DNA of 64,000 nt from Acidobacteriota bacterium (GTDB taxonomy: Bacteria > Acidobacteriota > Terriglobia > Terriglobales > Acidobacteriaceae): positions 62,001 to 126,000 of the forward strand of contig JAFDVR010000008.1 of assembly GCA_018268855.1 (NCBI GenBank), in the 5' to 3' direction. This document shows, one piece after another, positions 23,849 to 33,406 of the stretch (positions are counted from its first letter, which is position 1; each line of letters starts with the position of its first letter). The notes under the pieces are model-generated. The model did not search any database. It saw only the letters and a list, made by a program, of their open reading frames with translations, and was not told the origin of the DNA. Both the position numbers and the translations under genes were made by a program.

Positions 23849-25327
23849 CTACGTTCCCAGACGGCGTAAAGGAGAAGGCCGCATGTTATTCCGGGGCTGA
23901 AGGGGCGCCTTACCCGGCCCCATGAGCATACTGCCTATAACCGGTGCAACCCGGGTAGCCATCACGATGGAAAAAACGAGCTTCGCCACCCCATAACTAG
24001 CCAGGTAGATGGTGGCGCCAAAGCCCCCTTCCGGTGCAGCATGACTGAACAGCAGGATGAAGAGGAGCGCCCAAGGCCCATTACGCAGCGAACCGACCAA
24101 AGAGTCGGAGATCACAAACAATATCAACAGCAGTATGGGAAGCACGATAACAAGGCTCAACCAGCCTGCCATATGAAATGCCTCCGCCACAGGGCTGAAG
24201 GAAATTGAGGTGGTTTGATCATCTGGAGACAGCACTCCAACCTCGTGACCATACACATTTCCATAACGTAACGTAGGCTTATCTGGAAGGATGAACCGGG
24301 GCAAAGAATTGACCAGATAGTTCTTCAGCACGTCCCAGCCTTCATAATGTCCCATACTCGACCGGAGAATTAGCGGATCGTCGAGGGTGAGCATCGTCAA
24401 TCGGTCCATCAGGCCCTGAGGCTGATCGTAAAACTTGTAAATATTAGCCTCGTTCTCTTCTAAGAGTGTGTTCTTCTCCGTAAAGACTTGCGGATCCGTC
24501 ACCATAAGCGCCATTACTTCAAACGGATTCGAAAACTCATCACGATGAGTGCGCCCGTATTGCGAGTACGGCACCAGGACCATCGACAACGCCACCGCAG
24601 CGGTACCCAGAATTCCAATCTGTTTCCAGGATGTTTTGTAGCCGGCAGCCAATGCGCCGAAACCCCACGCCGCAAACGGAGTGAACAGGCCTTCTTTACT
24701 AAAGGAGAGCAGGCCGATTAAAAATCCGATAAACCACGCAGAAAACGCCACTCCGCTGAAGGACTTCTCACCGTTCGTCTGGCGAACACGGTAGTACACG
24801 GCAAGCATGGTGGCGAGAGCGTAAAACGCATTAAGCTGGGCCAGAATGCTTTGCAGACCCAGCACTCTTAACAGCGGACCCATTAAATCCAGTGCAATAC
24901 CGATGGCCAGACATCCCATGGCAGCACGGATTTGATACTGCGCCGGGATTTCAGCTTTTAAAAGAGGCCGCCTGGATCGTATGCGGGCGTTCACCAGCGC
25001 GGCCACCCATATAGCAGCCGTGCCAACGGTATAAACCGTAAACGTAAGTTGAGGCGCCAGCAGATTGCCGTCCAGCGGCTCCCATAAAAAGACCTTCCAC
25101 GTGGCTCCGGCAAGAATCGCGAGAATAGAAAAAAAGAAAATGTACGAACCGCTGGGATAAATGAGGCCTCCGCAACGGTTGAAGGCGTCTCCCGCGATCA
25201 AGATAAACACAAAGATGCAGCCCACACAGTAAGGATCACTACCCTGCAGAAGCTCCAACGTGCAGAGCAGAAGTGCATACATCAGCACGTAAGACAGCTT
25301 GAATCGTGATGGGAAGTGGGCGAGCAT
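23849..25327 (-). CDS. Polytopic membrane protein, O-antigen polymerase/ligase-like
   Basis: About 492 residues with roughly twelve hydrophobic segments and one large external loop (about residues 270-385, with SQYGRTHRDEFSNPF and NLPRFILPDKPTL-like text). That layout resembles Wzy-type polymerases and O-antigen ligases, but no family signature is certain. The frame is open to a TTG at 25435, which falls inside the metK terminator. The ATG at 25327 just before the first helix is more plausible. It is followed closely by the FtsX/MacB permease, likely on one transcript. It may handle surface polysaccharide together with the nearby glycosyltransferase. Confidence 0.6.
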   Translation of the reverse strand: MLAHFPSRFKLSYVLMYALLLCTLELLQGSDPYCVGCIFVFILIAGDAFNRCGGLIYPSGSYIFFFSILAILAGATWKVFLWEPLDGNLLAPQLTFTVYTVGTAAIWVAALVNARIRSRRPLLKAEIPAQYQIRAAMGCLAIGIALDLMGPLLRVLGLQSILAQLNAFYALATMLAVYYRVRQTNGEKSFSGVAFSAWFIGFLIGLLSFSKEGLFTPFAAWGFGALAAGYKTSWKQIGILGTAAVALSMVLVPYSQYGRTHRDEFSNPFEVMALMVTDPQVFTEKNTLLEENEANIYKFYDQPQGLMDRLTMLTLDDPLILRSSMGHYEGWDVLKNYLVNSLPRFILPDKPTLRYGNVYGHEVGVLSPDDQTTSISFSPVAEAFHMAGWLSLVIVLPILLLILFVISDSLVGSLRNGPWALLFILLFSHAAPEGGFGATIYLASYGVAKLVFSIVMATRVAPVIGSMLMGPGKAPLQPRNNMRPSPLRRLGT

Positions 25328-25424
25328 CCAAGTCTTAACCTTATCAAGGTTGAAGTCTGCCGGCCTGCTGTCTGGTTGCAGATTGGCTGATGTTTCAGGG
25401 AAGACAGTACTCGTCAGGAATACG

Positions 25425-25462
25425 ATTAAAGCCAAAAGGAGCGCAGAAAGCGCTCCTTTGGC
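25425..25462 (-). terminator. metK terminator
   Basis: Minus strand: GCCAAAGGAGCG, loop CTTTCTG, CGCTCCTTTTGGC, then TTTAAT. A strong stem directly after metK. Confidence 0.8.
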
Positions 25463-25482
25463 TAATCATCGTGCAAACAGAT

Positions 25483-26655
25483 TTACTGCGCAACCGCTTC
25501 CAGGCCCTTGCTCGCGGCCTTCAGGGCTTCTGCCTTGTCCGTACGCTCCCAGGTGAAGCTGTCTTCCGTACGGCCAAAGTGACCGTAGGCAGCTGTTTTC
25601 TTGAAGATGGGCTTGCGCAGATCCAGCGTCTCAATGATGCCCTTCGGCGTCAGCTTGAACGTGGTACGCACCGCTTCTTCAATCTTCGCATCGTCCACCT
25701 TGCCCGTGCCAAAGGTGTCCACCAGGATGCTGACCGGCTCAGCCACGCCGATTGCATAGGCTAGCTGCACCTCGCAGCGATCAGCCAGACCGGCAGCGAC
25801 GATGTTCTTGGCCACATAGCGCGCCATGTAAGCCGCCGAACGGTCCACCTTGGTCGCGTCCTTGCCCGAGAAAGCGCCGCCACCATGACGGCCCATGCCG
25901 CCATAGGTGTCCACGATAATCTTGCGGCCCGTCAGACCGGTGTCGCCCATCGGTCCACCGATAACAAAGCGGCCCGTTGGATTGATGTGGTACTTCGTGT
26001 CCGCATCCAGAAGCTCCGCCGGAAGCACGGTCTGGATTACGTTCTTCAGCACGTCCGCGCGCAACTGCTCGGTCGTTACTTCTTCAGCATGCTGCGTCGA
26101 AATCACTACCGCATCAATGCGGACAGGCTTGTGATTCGCGTCATACTCCACCGTCACCTGGCTCTTACCATCAGGACGGAGATAGCCCATCGTTCCGTTC
26201 TTACGCACTTCGCTCAGCTTGCGCGAGAGGCGGTGCGCAAACGAAATTGCGGACGGCATCAGTTCCGGCGTCTCATTCGTCGCATAGCCGAACATCATGC
26301 CCTGATCACCAGCGCCGCCCGTATCCACACCCATCGCAATGTCCGGCGACTGGCTGTTGATCGTCGAAATCACCGCGCAGGTATTGCAGTCAAAGCCATA
26401 ATCGGCATGGTTATAGCCAATTTCGTTGACCGTCTCGCGCACCAGCTTCTGGAAATCAACATACGCCTTGGTCGTAATTTCGCCGGCAACGACCACCAGG
26501 CCGGTGCAGGTCAGCGTCTCGCAGGCCACGCGGCTCATGGGGTCCTGTGCCAGGCAGGCGTCCAAAATGGCATCAGAAACCTGGTCGGCAATTTTATCGG
26601 GATGTCCTTCGGTCACGGACTCAGAGGTAAAGAGAAAACGCTCGCGGTTCGACAA
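25483..26655 (-). CDS. metK: S-adenosylmethionine synthase
   Basis: 390 residues. It makes SAM from methionine and ATP. Highly conserved blocks are complete: [75 protein letters not shown]. The start codon is TTG, with AAGGAG six bases upstream; the conserved N terminus leaves little choice. A good sigma-70 promoter lies at 26704-26732, giving a leader of about 40 nt. That is too short for a SAM riboswitch, and none is seen. With ahcY at 31296 it covers two steps of the methyl cycle. Confidence 0.97.
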   Translation of the reverse strand: MSNRERFLFTSESVTEGHPDKIADQVSDAILDACLAQDPMSRVACETLTCTGLVVVAGEITTKAYVDFQKLVRETVNEIGYNHADYGFDCNTCAVISTINSQSPDIAMGVDTGGAGDQGMMFGYATNETPELMPSAISFAHRLSRKLSEVRKNGTMGYLRPDGKSQVTVEYDANHKPVRIDAVVISTQHAEEVTTEQLRADVLKNVIQTVLPAELLDADTKYHINPTGRFVIGGPMGDTGLTGRKIIVDTYGGMGRHGGGAFSGKDATKVDRSAAYMARYVAKNIVAAGLADRCEVQLAYAIGVAEPVSILVDTFGTGKVDDAKIEEAVRTTFKLTPKGIIETLDLRKPIFKKTAAYGHFGRTEDSFTWERTDKAEALKAASKGLEAVAQ

Positions 26656-26703
26656 AACTACTCCTTCGGTACTGCGGAAAATGTAAGGGACTCGATCACT
26701 CCC

Positions 26704-26732
26704 ATTTTACCCTGCCACTACCTTCCTACCAA
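26704..26732 (-). promoter_or_regulatory. Predicted metK promoter
   Basis: Minus strand: -35 TTGGTA (26732-26727), a 17-nt spacer, and -10 TAAAAT (26709-26704). Transcription would start near 26697. It sits just past the terminator of the upstream receptor gene. Confidence 0.6.
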
Positions 26733-26763
26733 AACAAAACGCCCGGCCGAAGCCGGGCGTTTT
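26730..26763 (-). terminator. Terminator of the TonB-dependent receptor gene
   Basis: A perfect 12-bp stem, AAAACGCCCGGC / GCCGGGCGTTTT, with a TTCG tetraloop on the transcribed strand and T-rich sequence after it. Confidence 0.88.
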
Positions 26764-26781
26764 CTTTAGGACTGATAGTAG

Positions 26782-29700
26782 TTAGTAGTTGATCTTCACA
26801 GCCAACTGCATGATGCGAGGATCGCGCCACACGTTCACGTTTCCGAACGCCGAGTTCGGTTGCGGCGGTGTCGTAACTCCAGTCGTGTTGTTCGTCACCC
26901 AATTCGCAGACGTAAATGCTGTCGTATTGATCGACGCAGGATTGTTGTGATTGAAGACGTTGAACGCCTCCGCGCGGAACTGGAGATCCACACGATGCTC
27001 CGGCGGTCCAAAGAGGCGGAAGTTGCGGAATAGCCCCACATCCCAACGCTGATATCCAGGACCATTGATCGCACCACGAGGCGAATTGCCTGCACGCACT
27101 TGACCCAGCGGAACCGGAGCAAACGCGGCCGTATTGAACCACTTCGTTGTTGTTTTCAGGCCGGAACCCTTGCTGGGATCACCCACCTGATCAGGACGAC
27201 CGCCTGCTGCGCTGGCTCCCAAGAAGCCAATTCCCGCCGGGTCCTGATTGCTGACGCTCGGTGTGAATGGCAGGCCGCTGTTGATCGCGACCACGCCAGA
27301 CAACTCCCAGCCGCCCACCACGTGTCCGATGAAGCCTTTCTGGTCATAAAACCAGGGCAGCGCGTACACGAAATCCGCAGTAAAGATGTGTTTGCGATCG
27401 AGCTGCGAACGGCCATACTCCGCGCGGATGTTGGTGCGGTCCTGGACCGCCGTCGAACGGTCGGTCTGGTTGTCCGTCAGAGCCTTGGAATAGGTGTAAT
27501 TCACCTCAACCAGGCTGTTGTGTGCAAAGCGCTTCTGAAACTGCGTCTGCAGGGAGTTGTAGTTGGAACCGAAGAGGTTCGTCACCACATTGATCGCGTT
27601 GTACCCTTTGTAGGGACGAATGCGGTTCAGGGGCAGTTCGCTGCCACTGGAGGTGTAACGGTAAGTCTGCGTTGTGCAGGTCTGTGCCTGATTAGGCGAG
27701 GCGCACGCCGCTGTTGAGGATGTCGTTGCGCTCACACCAAGCTGGGTTACAAACGCGCCTGGAGCAACCTGATTGATGTCCATAATGCCGAGGAGATGGA
27801 CAGCGTGTTCGCCAACATAGTCCACGGACAGCACAGAATTCCAGGGCAACGACTGCTGGAAGCCCAGAGAGTAGTGCTGCGTGTAAGGCGTTTTGAAATC
27901 CGTAGTGGTGCCCCGGACTGCCGCAGGATTAGGCGTAGCAACGGTCGTCACGGTTCCACCGGCTGGGTTATCAAAGCTCACATTGGAGTAAGAGGAGCTC
28001 TGCACAAACGGCGCGTTGGCGAAGCTGTTCTGCTCATACGTTCCGAACAGGCTGCTGTCGAACGCTATGCCGTAGCCGCCGCGAACCACCGTCTTTTGAT
28101 TGCCTCGTGCATCCCATGCAAAACCAAGGCGTGGTGCAAAGTTCAAGTTATGCGACTTCGCGATCTGCTGCCCGTAAGGCGAATCATGCCCGAACGAGGT
28201 TCCAGAGTTGATGATGGTTCCGTTGACATACACCTTCTGGCCGTTGCTCAGTGTGATCACATCCGCAGAAGCATTCGGGGTAGTCCCGCCTGCACAAGCC
28301 GATCCGGTATAGCAAATCTGCCCATTCGTATCCACAGCCACGGCCTTCGCGGGATCAAAGGTTGCGGGATCAAAGTTGTCCAGCAATTTGTTCTCATCAT
28401 GCGGCTGTCCAAAGAAGGAGTAGCGCACGCCCAGGTTTGCCGTAAAACGTGGCGTTACCTTCCAGTTGTCCTGCACAAAAGCTTCCAACATGTTGGATTT
28501 CAGCAATGGCGTCAGAGCCACAGAAGCTTGTGTGAACGTTGCAGCATAGCCGCTCAGGAAGTTTGCAAAAGACTGGTTGTAATTCTGTGTTCCAGTCGGA
28601 GCAAAGGCTGAAGTGAAAGAAAACGATCCGGCATTCGTTCCTGTCGAGTTCTCAGTCTTCATGTAACGCGCATACTGAGCACCTATGATCACCGTATGGC
28701 GACCGATATTCTTCGTGACCTGCGCGAAGATACCGTGTTCCTTGTCGTGCTCGTCATATACGCCTGCGCTATTCAGCGAGGTTGCGGCTGTCATCGTGAC
28801 GAGGGGAACAATACCAAGGGTGGTGGGGTAAGGTAGCGTGGGATTAATGTCTGGAGATTTACTACGTGAAATATACCCGGTCGGCGTGCTGACGATAGCT
28901 CCGGTGCTATAAGAATAGCCACCTTCCAATACCAATGTCGGCGAAGCCGTCCAGGTAAAGCGGCCCAGGATGCTCCGTCCTGGAACGTTCGTGTGGCTTT
29001 CATTCACAGTAGTTCCATTGCCGGGATAACCACCGCCGGCAAACAGACCACCGGGCTCCACCGTTGGAATATCGTCCCAGATAACTCGCCCGGTCAACAA
29101 AAGCGACTTGGTTAAGTTGTAATCAAGGCGGCCAATCTCCTGGTTTTCGTTATAGACGCTCCGCTGGTTTTGAATGAGAGTGTGGCCGGTGGTGTCCGTA
29201 GCTGTCGCAATCGGTAGCGGAATCTTCGATCCATCCGTGCTGAAGATGTCCTTGATATAGGCAGCCGCCGTGGGACTGATGTTCGTGACCTGCGTACCCG
29301 TGGAAGCGCAGCTTGGCGTTGTTCCTGAAATATTTACGGACGTACATACCGGAGTAGAAAAATTACCCTGGCGCTCCGCCGCAGTAGGAACACCGGTCAG
29401 CGTGGAGGAGGCATAGTTGATCACTCGGCGGTACTCGCCAGAGAAGAAGAAGAAGGCCTTATCTCTCCAGAGTGGTCCACCCACGGTCCCGCCAAAGTCG
29501 TTGTAACGCAGCGGCGAACGCGGCGTAAACTTCGAGGGGTCAGTCGCCTGCTTGTTCTTGATATCGTTCGCATTCAAAACATCATTGCGGAAGAACTCAT
29601 AGACCGTGCCATGGAATGCGTTTGTTCCAGAACGTGTGACTACATTGATCTGACCGTTGGAAGAGCCGCCAAACTCTGCGGTGTACGTATTGCGCAGCGT

Positions 29701-30402
29701 ACGGAATTCGCGGATAGCATCTACAGATGGATACGACAGCAGCGTGAGGTTCGATCCACGATCGACGTTGGTCACGCCGTCAATCGTCCAGTTGTTGGCC
29801 GAGTTACGTCCACCCGACACAGAGAACGAAACCACCGCAGTCGTGCCGCCAGGCAACGAGGTTCCGATATAAAGCTGATCGCTGGTGCCGCCGTATGAAA
29901 CGCCGGGCTGGAGAGCCAGGAGTTGCTCATAGTTACGGTTATTCAGCACAAGCTCTTTCACTTGCGTTCCCGTAATCAGGCCTGAAATCGTAGCGTTTTC
30001 GAAGTTCAACTGCAACTGGTCTGCGGTAACGGAGATCACGTCGTTCGACGCTCCAACATCCATATTTCCGTTTACCGTCAGCGCATCGTTGACATGCAAG
30101 GTCAGACCGGTGACCGTCCGGGTCTTAAATCCCGGAGAGGCGATGGACACCGTGTAGGTACCAAGCGGAAGCGAAGTTGCTGAATAACTTCCGGCAGACG
30201 ATGTCTGGATGGTACGCACCACTTGGTTCGTATCGGTGTTGGTTATCGTCACCGTGGAATTTGGCAACAACGCGCCGCTCGAATCTGTGACAGTACCACT
30301 GATCGATCCAGTCACGTTCTGCGCCTGCATGGCGATCGCAAACACAAACAGCAAAGCCGCGCAAAGAATTTGCGCGGTACGTCTCGTAAGACTACCCATC
30401 AT
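26782..30402 (-). CDS. Oar-like TonB-dependent outer-membrane receptor
   Basis: About 1206 residues. Signal peptide in LTRRTAQILCAALLFVFAIAMQ (core AQILCAALLFVFAIA). A carboxypeptidase-regulatory domain follows (GSISGTVTDSSGALLPNSTV), then a plug domain (LVLNNRNYEQLLALQPGVSY) and a long beta-barrel ending in the aromatic C-terminal strand MQLAVKINY. This is the Oar-like receptor class that is abundant in Acidobacteria. It is thought to import large or plant-derived ligands; the ligand is unknown. The start is ATG-ATG at 30402/30399 behind GGAGG; the second ATG has the better spacing. The open frame continues to 30534 without a signal. It probably forms its own transcript with its own terminator. 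Confidence 0.92.
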   Translation of the reverse strand: MMGSLTRRTAQILCAALLFVFAIAMQAQNVTGSISGTVTDSSGALLPNSTVTITNTDTNQVVRTIQTSSAGSYSATSLPLGTYTVSIASPGFKTRTVTGLTLHVNDALTVNGNMDVGASNDVISVTADQLQLNFENATISGLITGTQVKELVLNNRNYEQLLALQPGVSYGGTSDQLYIGTSLPGGTTAVVSFSVSGGRNSANNWTIDGVTNVDRGSNLTLLSYPSVDAIREFRTLRNTYTAEFGGSSNGQINVVTRSGTNAFHGTVYEFFRNDVLNANDIKNKQATDPSKFTPRSPLRYNDFGGTVGGPLWRDKAFFFFSGEYRRVINYASSTLTGVPTAAERQGNFSTPVCTSVNISGTTPSCASTGTQVTNISPTAAAYIKDIFSTDGSKIPLPIATATDTTGHTLIQNQRSVYNENQEIGRLDYNLTKSLLLTGRVIWDDIPTVEPGGLFAGGGYPGNGTTVNESHTNVPGRSILGRFTWTASPTLVLEGGYSYSTGAIVSTPTGYISRSKSPDINPTLPYPTTLGIVPLVTMTAATSLNSAGVYDEHDKEHGIFAQVTKNIGRHTVIIGAQYARYMKTENSTGTNAGSFSFTSAFAPTGTQNYNQSFANFLSGYAATFTQASVALTPLLKSNMLEAFVQDNWKVTPRFTANLGVRYSFFGQPHDENKLLDNFDPATFDPAKAVAVDTNGQICYTGSACAGGTTPNASADVITLSNGQKVYVNGTIINSGTSFGHDSPYGQQIAKSHNLNFAPRLGFAWDARGNQKTVVRGGYGIAFDSSLFGTYEQNSFANAPFVQSSSYSNVSFDNPAGGTVTTVATPNPAAVRGTTTDFKTPYTQHYSLGFQQSLPWNSVLSVDYVGEHAVHLLGIMDINQVAPGAFVTQLGVSATTSSTAACASPNQAQTCTTQTYRYTSSGSELPLNRIRPYKGYNAINVVTNLFGSNYNSLQTQFQKRFAHNSLVEVNYTYSKALTDNQTDRSTAVQDRTNIRAEYGRSQLDRKHIFTADFVYALPWFYDQKGFIGHVVGGWELSGVVAINSGLPFTPSVSNQDPAGIGFLGASAAGGRPDQVGDPSKGSGLKTTTKWFNTAAFAPVPLGQVRAGNSPRGAINGPGYQRWDVGLFRNFRLFGPPEHRVDLQFRAEAFNVFNHNNPASINTTAFTSANWVTNNTTGVTTPPQPNSAFGNVNVWRDPRIMQLAVKINY

Positions 30403-30597
30403 ACTGCCTCCTGAAGAGTTCACTGCTCCACTGCCGAAGCTGCGCGCCGTCTCTTGCTGTACGGTCGCACGCCTGCCGGTCCTGCCTCTGGGTTGCGCGG
30501 CTGCCTCTGGGAGAGGGGCGGGGTACCGGCGCACCAGCTAAAACATGTGTATCGAGTAGATGACCAAACAAACGCTGTGTCAAGAAATAGTTAGCGA

Positions 30598-31053
30598 TTA
30601 CATTGATTTCGTATTTCCGCTGTTGTGGAAATGTGGAACCGATACCACACCGCGCTTCATCAAAATGCTGACGACAAATGCGCCTGCTATCAGAATCGTC
30701 AGCACCATGGCCGCCACCCCTGCCCAGCGGATGCGCCGCTGGTAGGTGTCTGCTCGTTGACGGCTTACATTCTGCGCGAATTCGCCCCAGTTCTGATCGC
30801 CTTCGTCACCTACACCGGCCCTGCGGCAGGCAGCCAGAAACGAGTCCACGGCCTCCTGCTCGTCCATGCAGACGCAGCGCGCGTATCCTCGCACGATACC
30901 TCGATTGAAGACTCCGCCGGGCAGCGCTCTAAAATCATCGGATTCCAGGGATTCAAGATAGCGCACACCTACCCGCGTTGCTGCGGATATGTCTTCCAGC
31001 AGCACGCCCTGTTCCTCTCGCCTTTGCCTCAGACTACTTCCGAAGCTCGACAT
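30598..31053 (-). CDS. RodZ-like HTH membrane protein
   Basis: 151 residues. The N-terminal helix-turn-helix (FGSSLRQRREEQGVLLEDIS, AATRVGVRYLESLESDDF, LPGGVFNRGIVRGYAR) is the RodZ/HTH_25 type. A single transmembrane helix follows near residue 120 (VAAMVLTILIAGAFVVSIL), then a very short outside tail. RodZ links MreB to the wall machinery, but its large periplasmic domain is absent here, so this may be a relative with another role. The ATG at 31053 is preferred over a TTG nine codons upstream; GGGGAG lies just before it. Confidence 0.78.
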   Translation of the reverse strand: MSSFGSSLRQRREEQGVLLEDISAATRVGVRYLESLESDDFRALPGGVFNRGIVRGYARCVCMDEQEAVDSFLAACRRAGVGDEGDQNWGEFAQNVSRQRADTYQRRIRWAGVAAMVLTILIAGAFVVSILMKRGVVSVPHFHNSGNTKSM

Positions 31054-31295
31054 ACTCCCCAAGGGAAATAGATTTACCAACCGGCAAAACTGCCGAAAGC
31101 TCCCACACCTGGCAGAGCAAAATCGGAATTAGCATAAATAATGGTGCAATTTCCAGTCAAAATATTTTTGCGGGCATGCGTCTTCCATAACAACACCGTT
31201 CTTATAGCAGCCGTAAATTATGCGTAATGTCTCAAAGCCAAACTGGTATTCTGAATATCGTTCAAATCACCGAAATGATTGAGGAAATACCATAC

Positions 31296-32726
31296 ATGGC
31301 GACAGCCGTACCTACACAAGTCCTTCCCTATAAAGTGGCCGATATCAGCCTGGCCGACTGGGGCCGCAAAGAGATCACGATCGCCGAGCAGGAGATGCCC
31401 GGCCTGATGAGCATCCGCGCCAAGTACGCCGCTGAAAAGCCGCTTAAGGGTGTCCGCATCACCGGCTCGTTGCACATGACCATCCAGACGGCCGTCCTTA
31501 TTGAGACGCTGGTGGATCTGGGTGCCGACGTGCGCTGGGCCTCGTGCAACATCTTCTCCACCCAGGACCACGCCGCCGCCGCCATTGCCGCTGCCGGTGT
31601 TCCCGTCTTCGCATGGAAGGGTGAAACGCTGGAAGAATACTGGTGGTGCACCTACCAGGCGCTGTCGTTCCCTGAAGGCAAAGGCCCGCAACTCGTCGTG
31701 GACGACGGTGGCGACGTCACCCTCCTCATCCACAAAGGCGTCGAGCTGGAAGATGGCGACCGTTCCTTCGTCGATTCGAAGGAAGGCTCCGAGGAAGAAG
31801 CTGTCATCAAGGCACTGCTCAAGCAGGTTCTGGCTGAAGACAATCAGCACTGGCACAAGCTCGCCAAGGAGTGGCGCGGCGTCTCCGAAGAGACCACGAC
31901 CGGCGTTCACCGCCTCTACAAGATGATGGAGCAGGGCAAGCTGCTCGTGCCCGCCATCAACGTGAACGACTCAGTCACCAAGTCCAAGTTCGACAACCTC
32001 TACGGCTGCCGCGAGTCGCTTGCTGACGGCATCAAGCGCGCCACCGATGTGATGGTGGCCGGTAAGGTCGCTGTCATCTGCGGCTACGGCGATGTAGGAA
32101 AGGGCTCGGCGCACTCTCTGCGCGGCATGGGCGCTCGCGTCATCGTCACCGAAATCGATCCCATCAACGCTCTGCAGGCCGCGATGGAGGGCTTCGAAGT
32201 CACCACGCTGGAAGATACGCTCGGTCGCGGCGACATCTACGTTACCTGCACCGGCAATGTGGACATCATCACCTTTGAACACATGCAGAAGATGAAGGAC
32301 CAGGCAATCATTTGCAACATTGGCCACTTCGATAACGAGATCCAGATGGAGCGTCTCAACGCCGCGAAGGACGTCATCAAGACCAACATCAAGCCGCAAG
32401 TCGACAAGTACACGTTCGTCAACGGTAATGAAATCTTCGTGCTCGCCGAAGGCCGACTGGTAAACCTCGGTTGCGCAACTGGTCATCCGTCGTTCGTGAT
32501 GTCGAACTCCTTCTCCAACCAGACACTCGCGCAGATCGACCTCTGGAAGAACAAGGACACTTACAAGGTTGGCGTCTATGTCCTGCCAAAGAAGCTGGAC
32601 GAAGAAGTAGCCCGCCTGCATTTGGAAAAAATCGGCGTCAAGCTAACTAAGCTCTCGAAGAAACAGGCTGACTACATCGGAGTCTCTGTCGAAGGCCCTT
32701 ACAAAGCTGAGACATATCGCTATTAA
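31296..32726 (+). CDS. ahcY: Adenosylhomocysteinase (SAH hydrolase)
   Basis: 476 residues. It splits S-adenosylhomocysteine into adenosine and homocysteine and uses bound NAD. Seen: [18 protein letters not shown], the substrate block [23 protein letters not shown]-binding [20 protein letters not shown], the region [15 protein letters not shown], and the standard C terminus ending in [10 protein letters not shown]. The ATG at 31296 has GAGGA ten bases upstream; the frame is open to 31227. I looked for a SAH riboswitch in the 240-bp leader and found none. A long inverted repeat follows the gene. Confidence 0.96.
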   Translation: MATAVPTQVLPYKVADISLADWGRKEITIAEQEMPGLMSIRAKYAAEKPLKGVRITGSLHMTIQTAVLIETLVDLGADVRWASCNIFSTQDHAAAAIAAAGVPVFAWKGETLEEYWWCTYQALSFPEGKGPQLVVDDGGDVTLLIHKGVELEDGDRSFVDSKEGSEEEAVIKALLKQVLAEDNQHWHKLAKEWRGVSEETTTGVHRLYKMMEQGKLLVPAINVNDSVTKSKFDNLYGCRESLADGIKRATDVMVAGKVAVICGYGDVGKGSAHSLRGMGARVIVTEIDPINALQAAMEGFEVTTLEDTLGRGDIYVTCTGNVDIITFEHMQKMKDQAIICNIGHFDNEIQMERLNAAKDVIKTNIKPQVDKYTFVNGNEIFVLAEGRLVNLGCATGHPSFVMSNSFSNQTLAQIDLWKNKDTYKVGVYVLPKKLDEEVARLHLEKIGVKLTKLSKKQADYIGVSVEGPYKAETYRY

Positions 32727-32742
32727 GCGGTACGTGTCATTC

Positions 32743-32787
32743 ATTGCCGGTTCACACGCGAGATATTTAGTGTGTTGAACCGGCAAT
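32743..32787. terminator. Long inverted repeat after ahcY
   Basis: ATTGCCGGTTC (32743-32753) pairs perfectly with GAACCGGCAAT (32777-32787), extended by ACAC/GTGT with a bulge. No T run follows, so it may be a weak terminator or an mRNA-stabilising hairpin. Confidence 0.55.
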
Positions 32788-32880
32788 CAGCTTAAAATCA
32801 AACATTTGGGGAACTCCCCACGTATTCTCTTCCAGTAAAATCCGAGCGCACCATCTATAGGGAATCACTCAAGCCCGCAC

Positions 32881-33393
32881 TCAATGCTTCTCGCGTTCCT
32901 GCTTCAGTTGCATCAGCAATGCCATGAGGTCATCCTGCGGATAGACGAAGTTCGTGAATACCCATTGGCCGCGCCGGTAACTCACCTCCGCAGTGACCAC
33001 GGGTTTAGCAGAAAGTTTCCCTTCCTGCTCGCAGAAAACAGGAACAAGTACAGAATTTATTTTTGCGGTGGGTGTGGACAAAGGATAGCTGTCGCAGGTG
33101 TCCTGCCCAGATAGAAATGGGTCCCAATCAATGCCAACGATTTCTTTAGCTTTCTCCTGCGCTCTAAAGTCCTCTTCGAGAGCAGTGGCAAGTTTAGGGT
33201 CAAAACTGGATGCCCGCTCCTGGAGTGCAATCTCTGCCGGACGGACTTTGCTCTTCTTCGCAATAGGAACGTACCACTTGTAAAATTTGCGCACGAAGAT
33301 GGCCGCATCGGCAACGTTCGATGGTAGTTTCTGTGCGCCAGTCTGCATGCAATTCAAGGCAAATACAACAGCAAGAACAGCAACTTTGCGCAT
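32881..33393 (-). CDS. Small secreted protein (DUF3828-like)
   Basis: 170 residues from the ATG at 33393. Signal peptide MRKVAVLAVVFALNCMQTGAQ. Early in the mature part VADAAIFVRKFYKWYVPIAK matches the FVxxFYxWY opening of DUF3828-type periplasmic proteins, and DDLMALLMQLKQEREKH ends it. DUF3828 has no established function. The frame is open to 33483 but that overlaps the upstream gene. It follows the DUF885 gene after 13 bp on the same strand and is probably co-transcribed. Confidence 0.65.
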   Translation of the reverse strand: MRKVAVLAVVFALNCMQTGAQKLPSNVADAAIFVRKFYKWYVPIAKKSKVRPAEIALQERASSFDPKLATALEEDFRAQEKAKEIVGIDWDPFLSGQDTCDSYPLSTPTAKINSVLVPVFCEQEGKLSAKPVVTAEVSYRRGQWVFTNFVYPQDDLMALLMQLKQEREKH

Positions 33394-33406
33394 CTTCGCG
33401 CCTTTC

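Noticed and set aside
26656..26735. SAM riboswitch ahead of metK
   Set aside because: The predicted leader is about 40 nt and has no aptamer-like folding; only the promoter and the previous gene's terminator are present.
31054..31295. SAH riboswitch ahead of ahcY
   Set aside because: The AT-rich leader shows none of the conserved GC-rich aptamer core.
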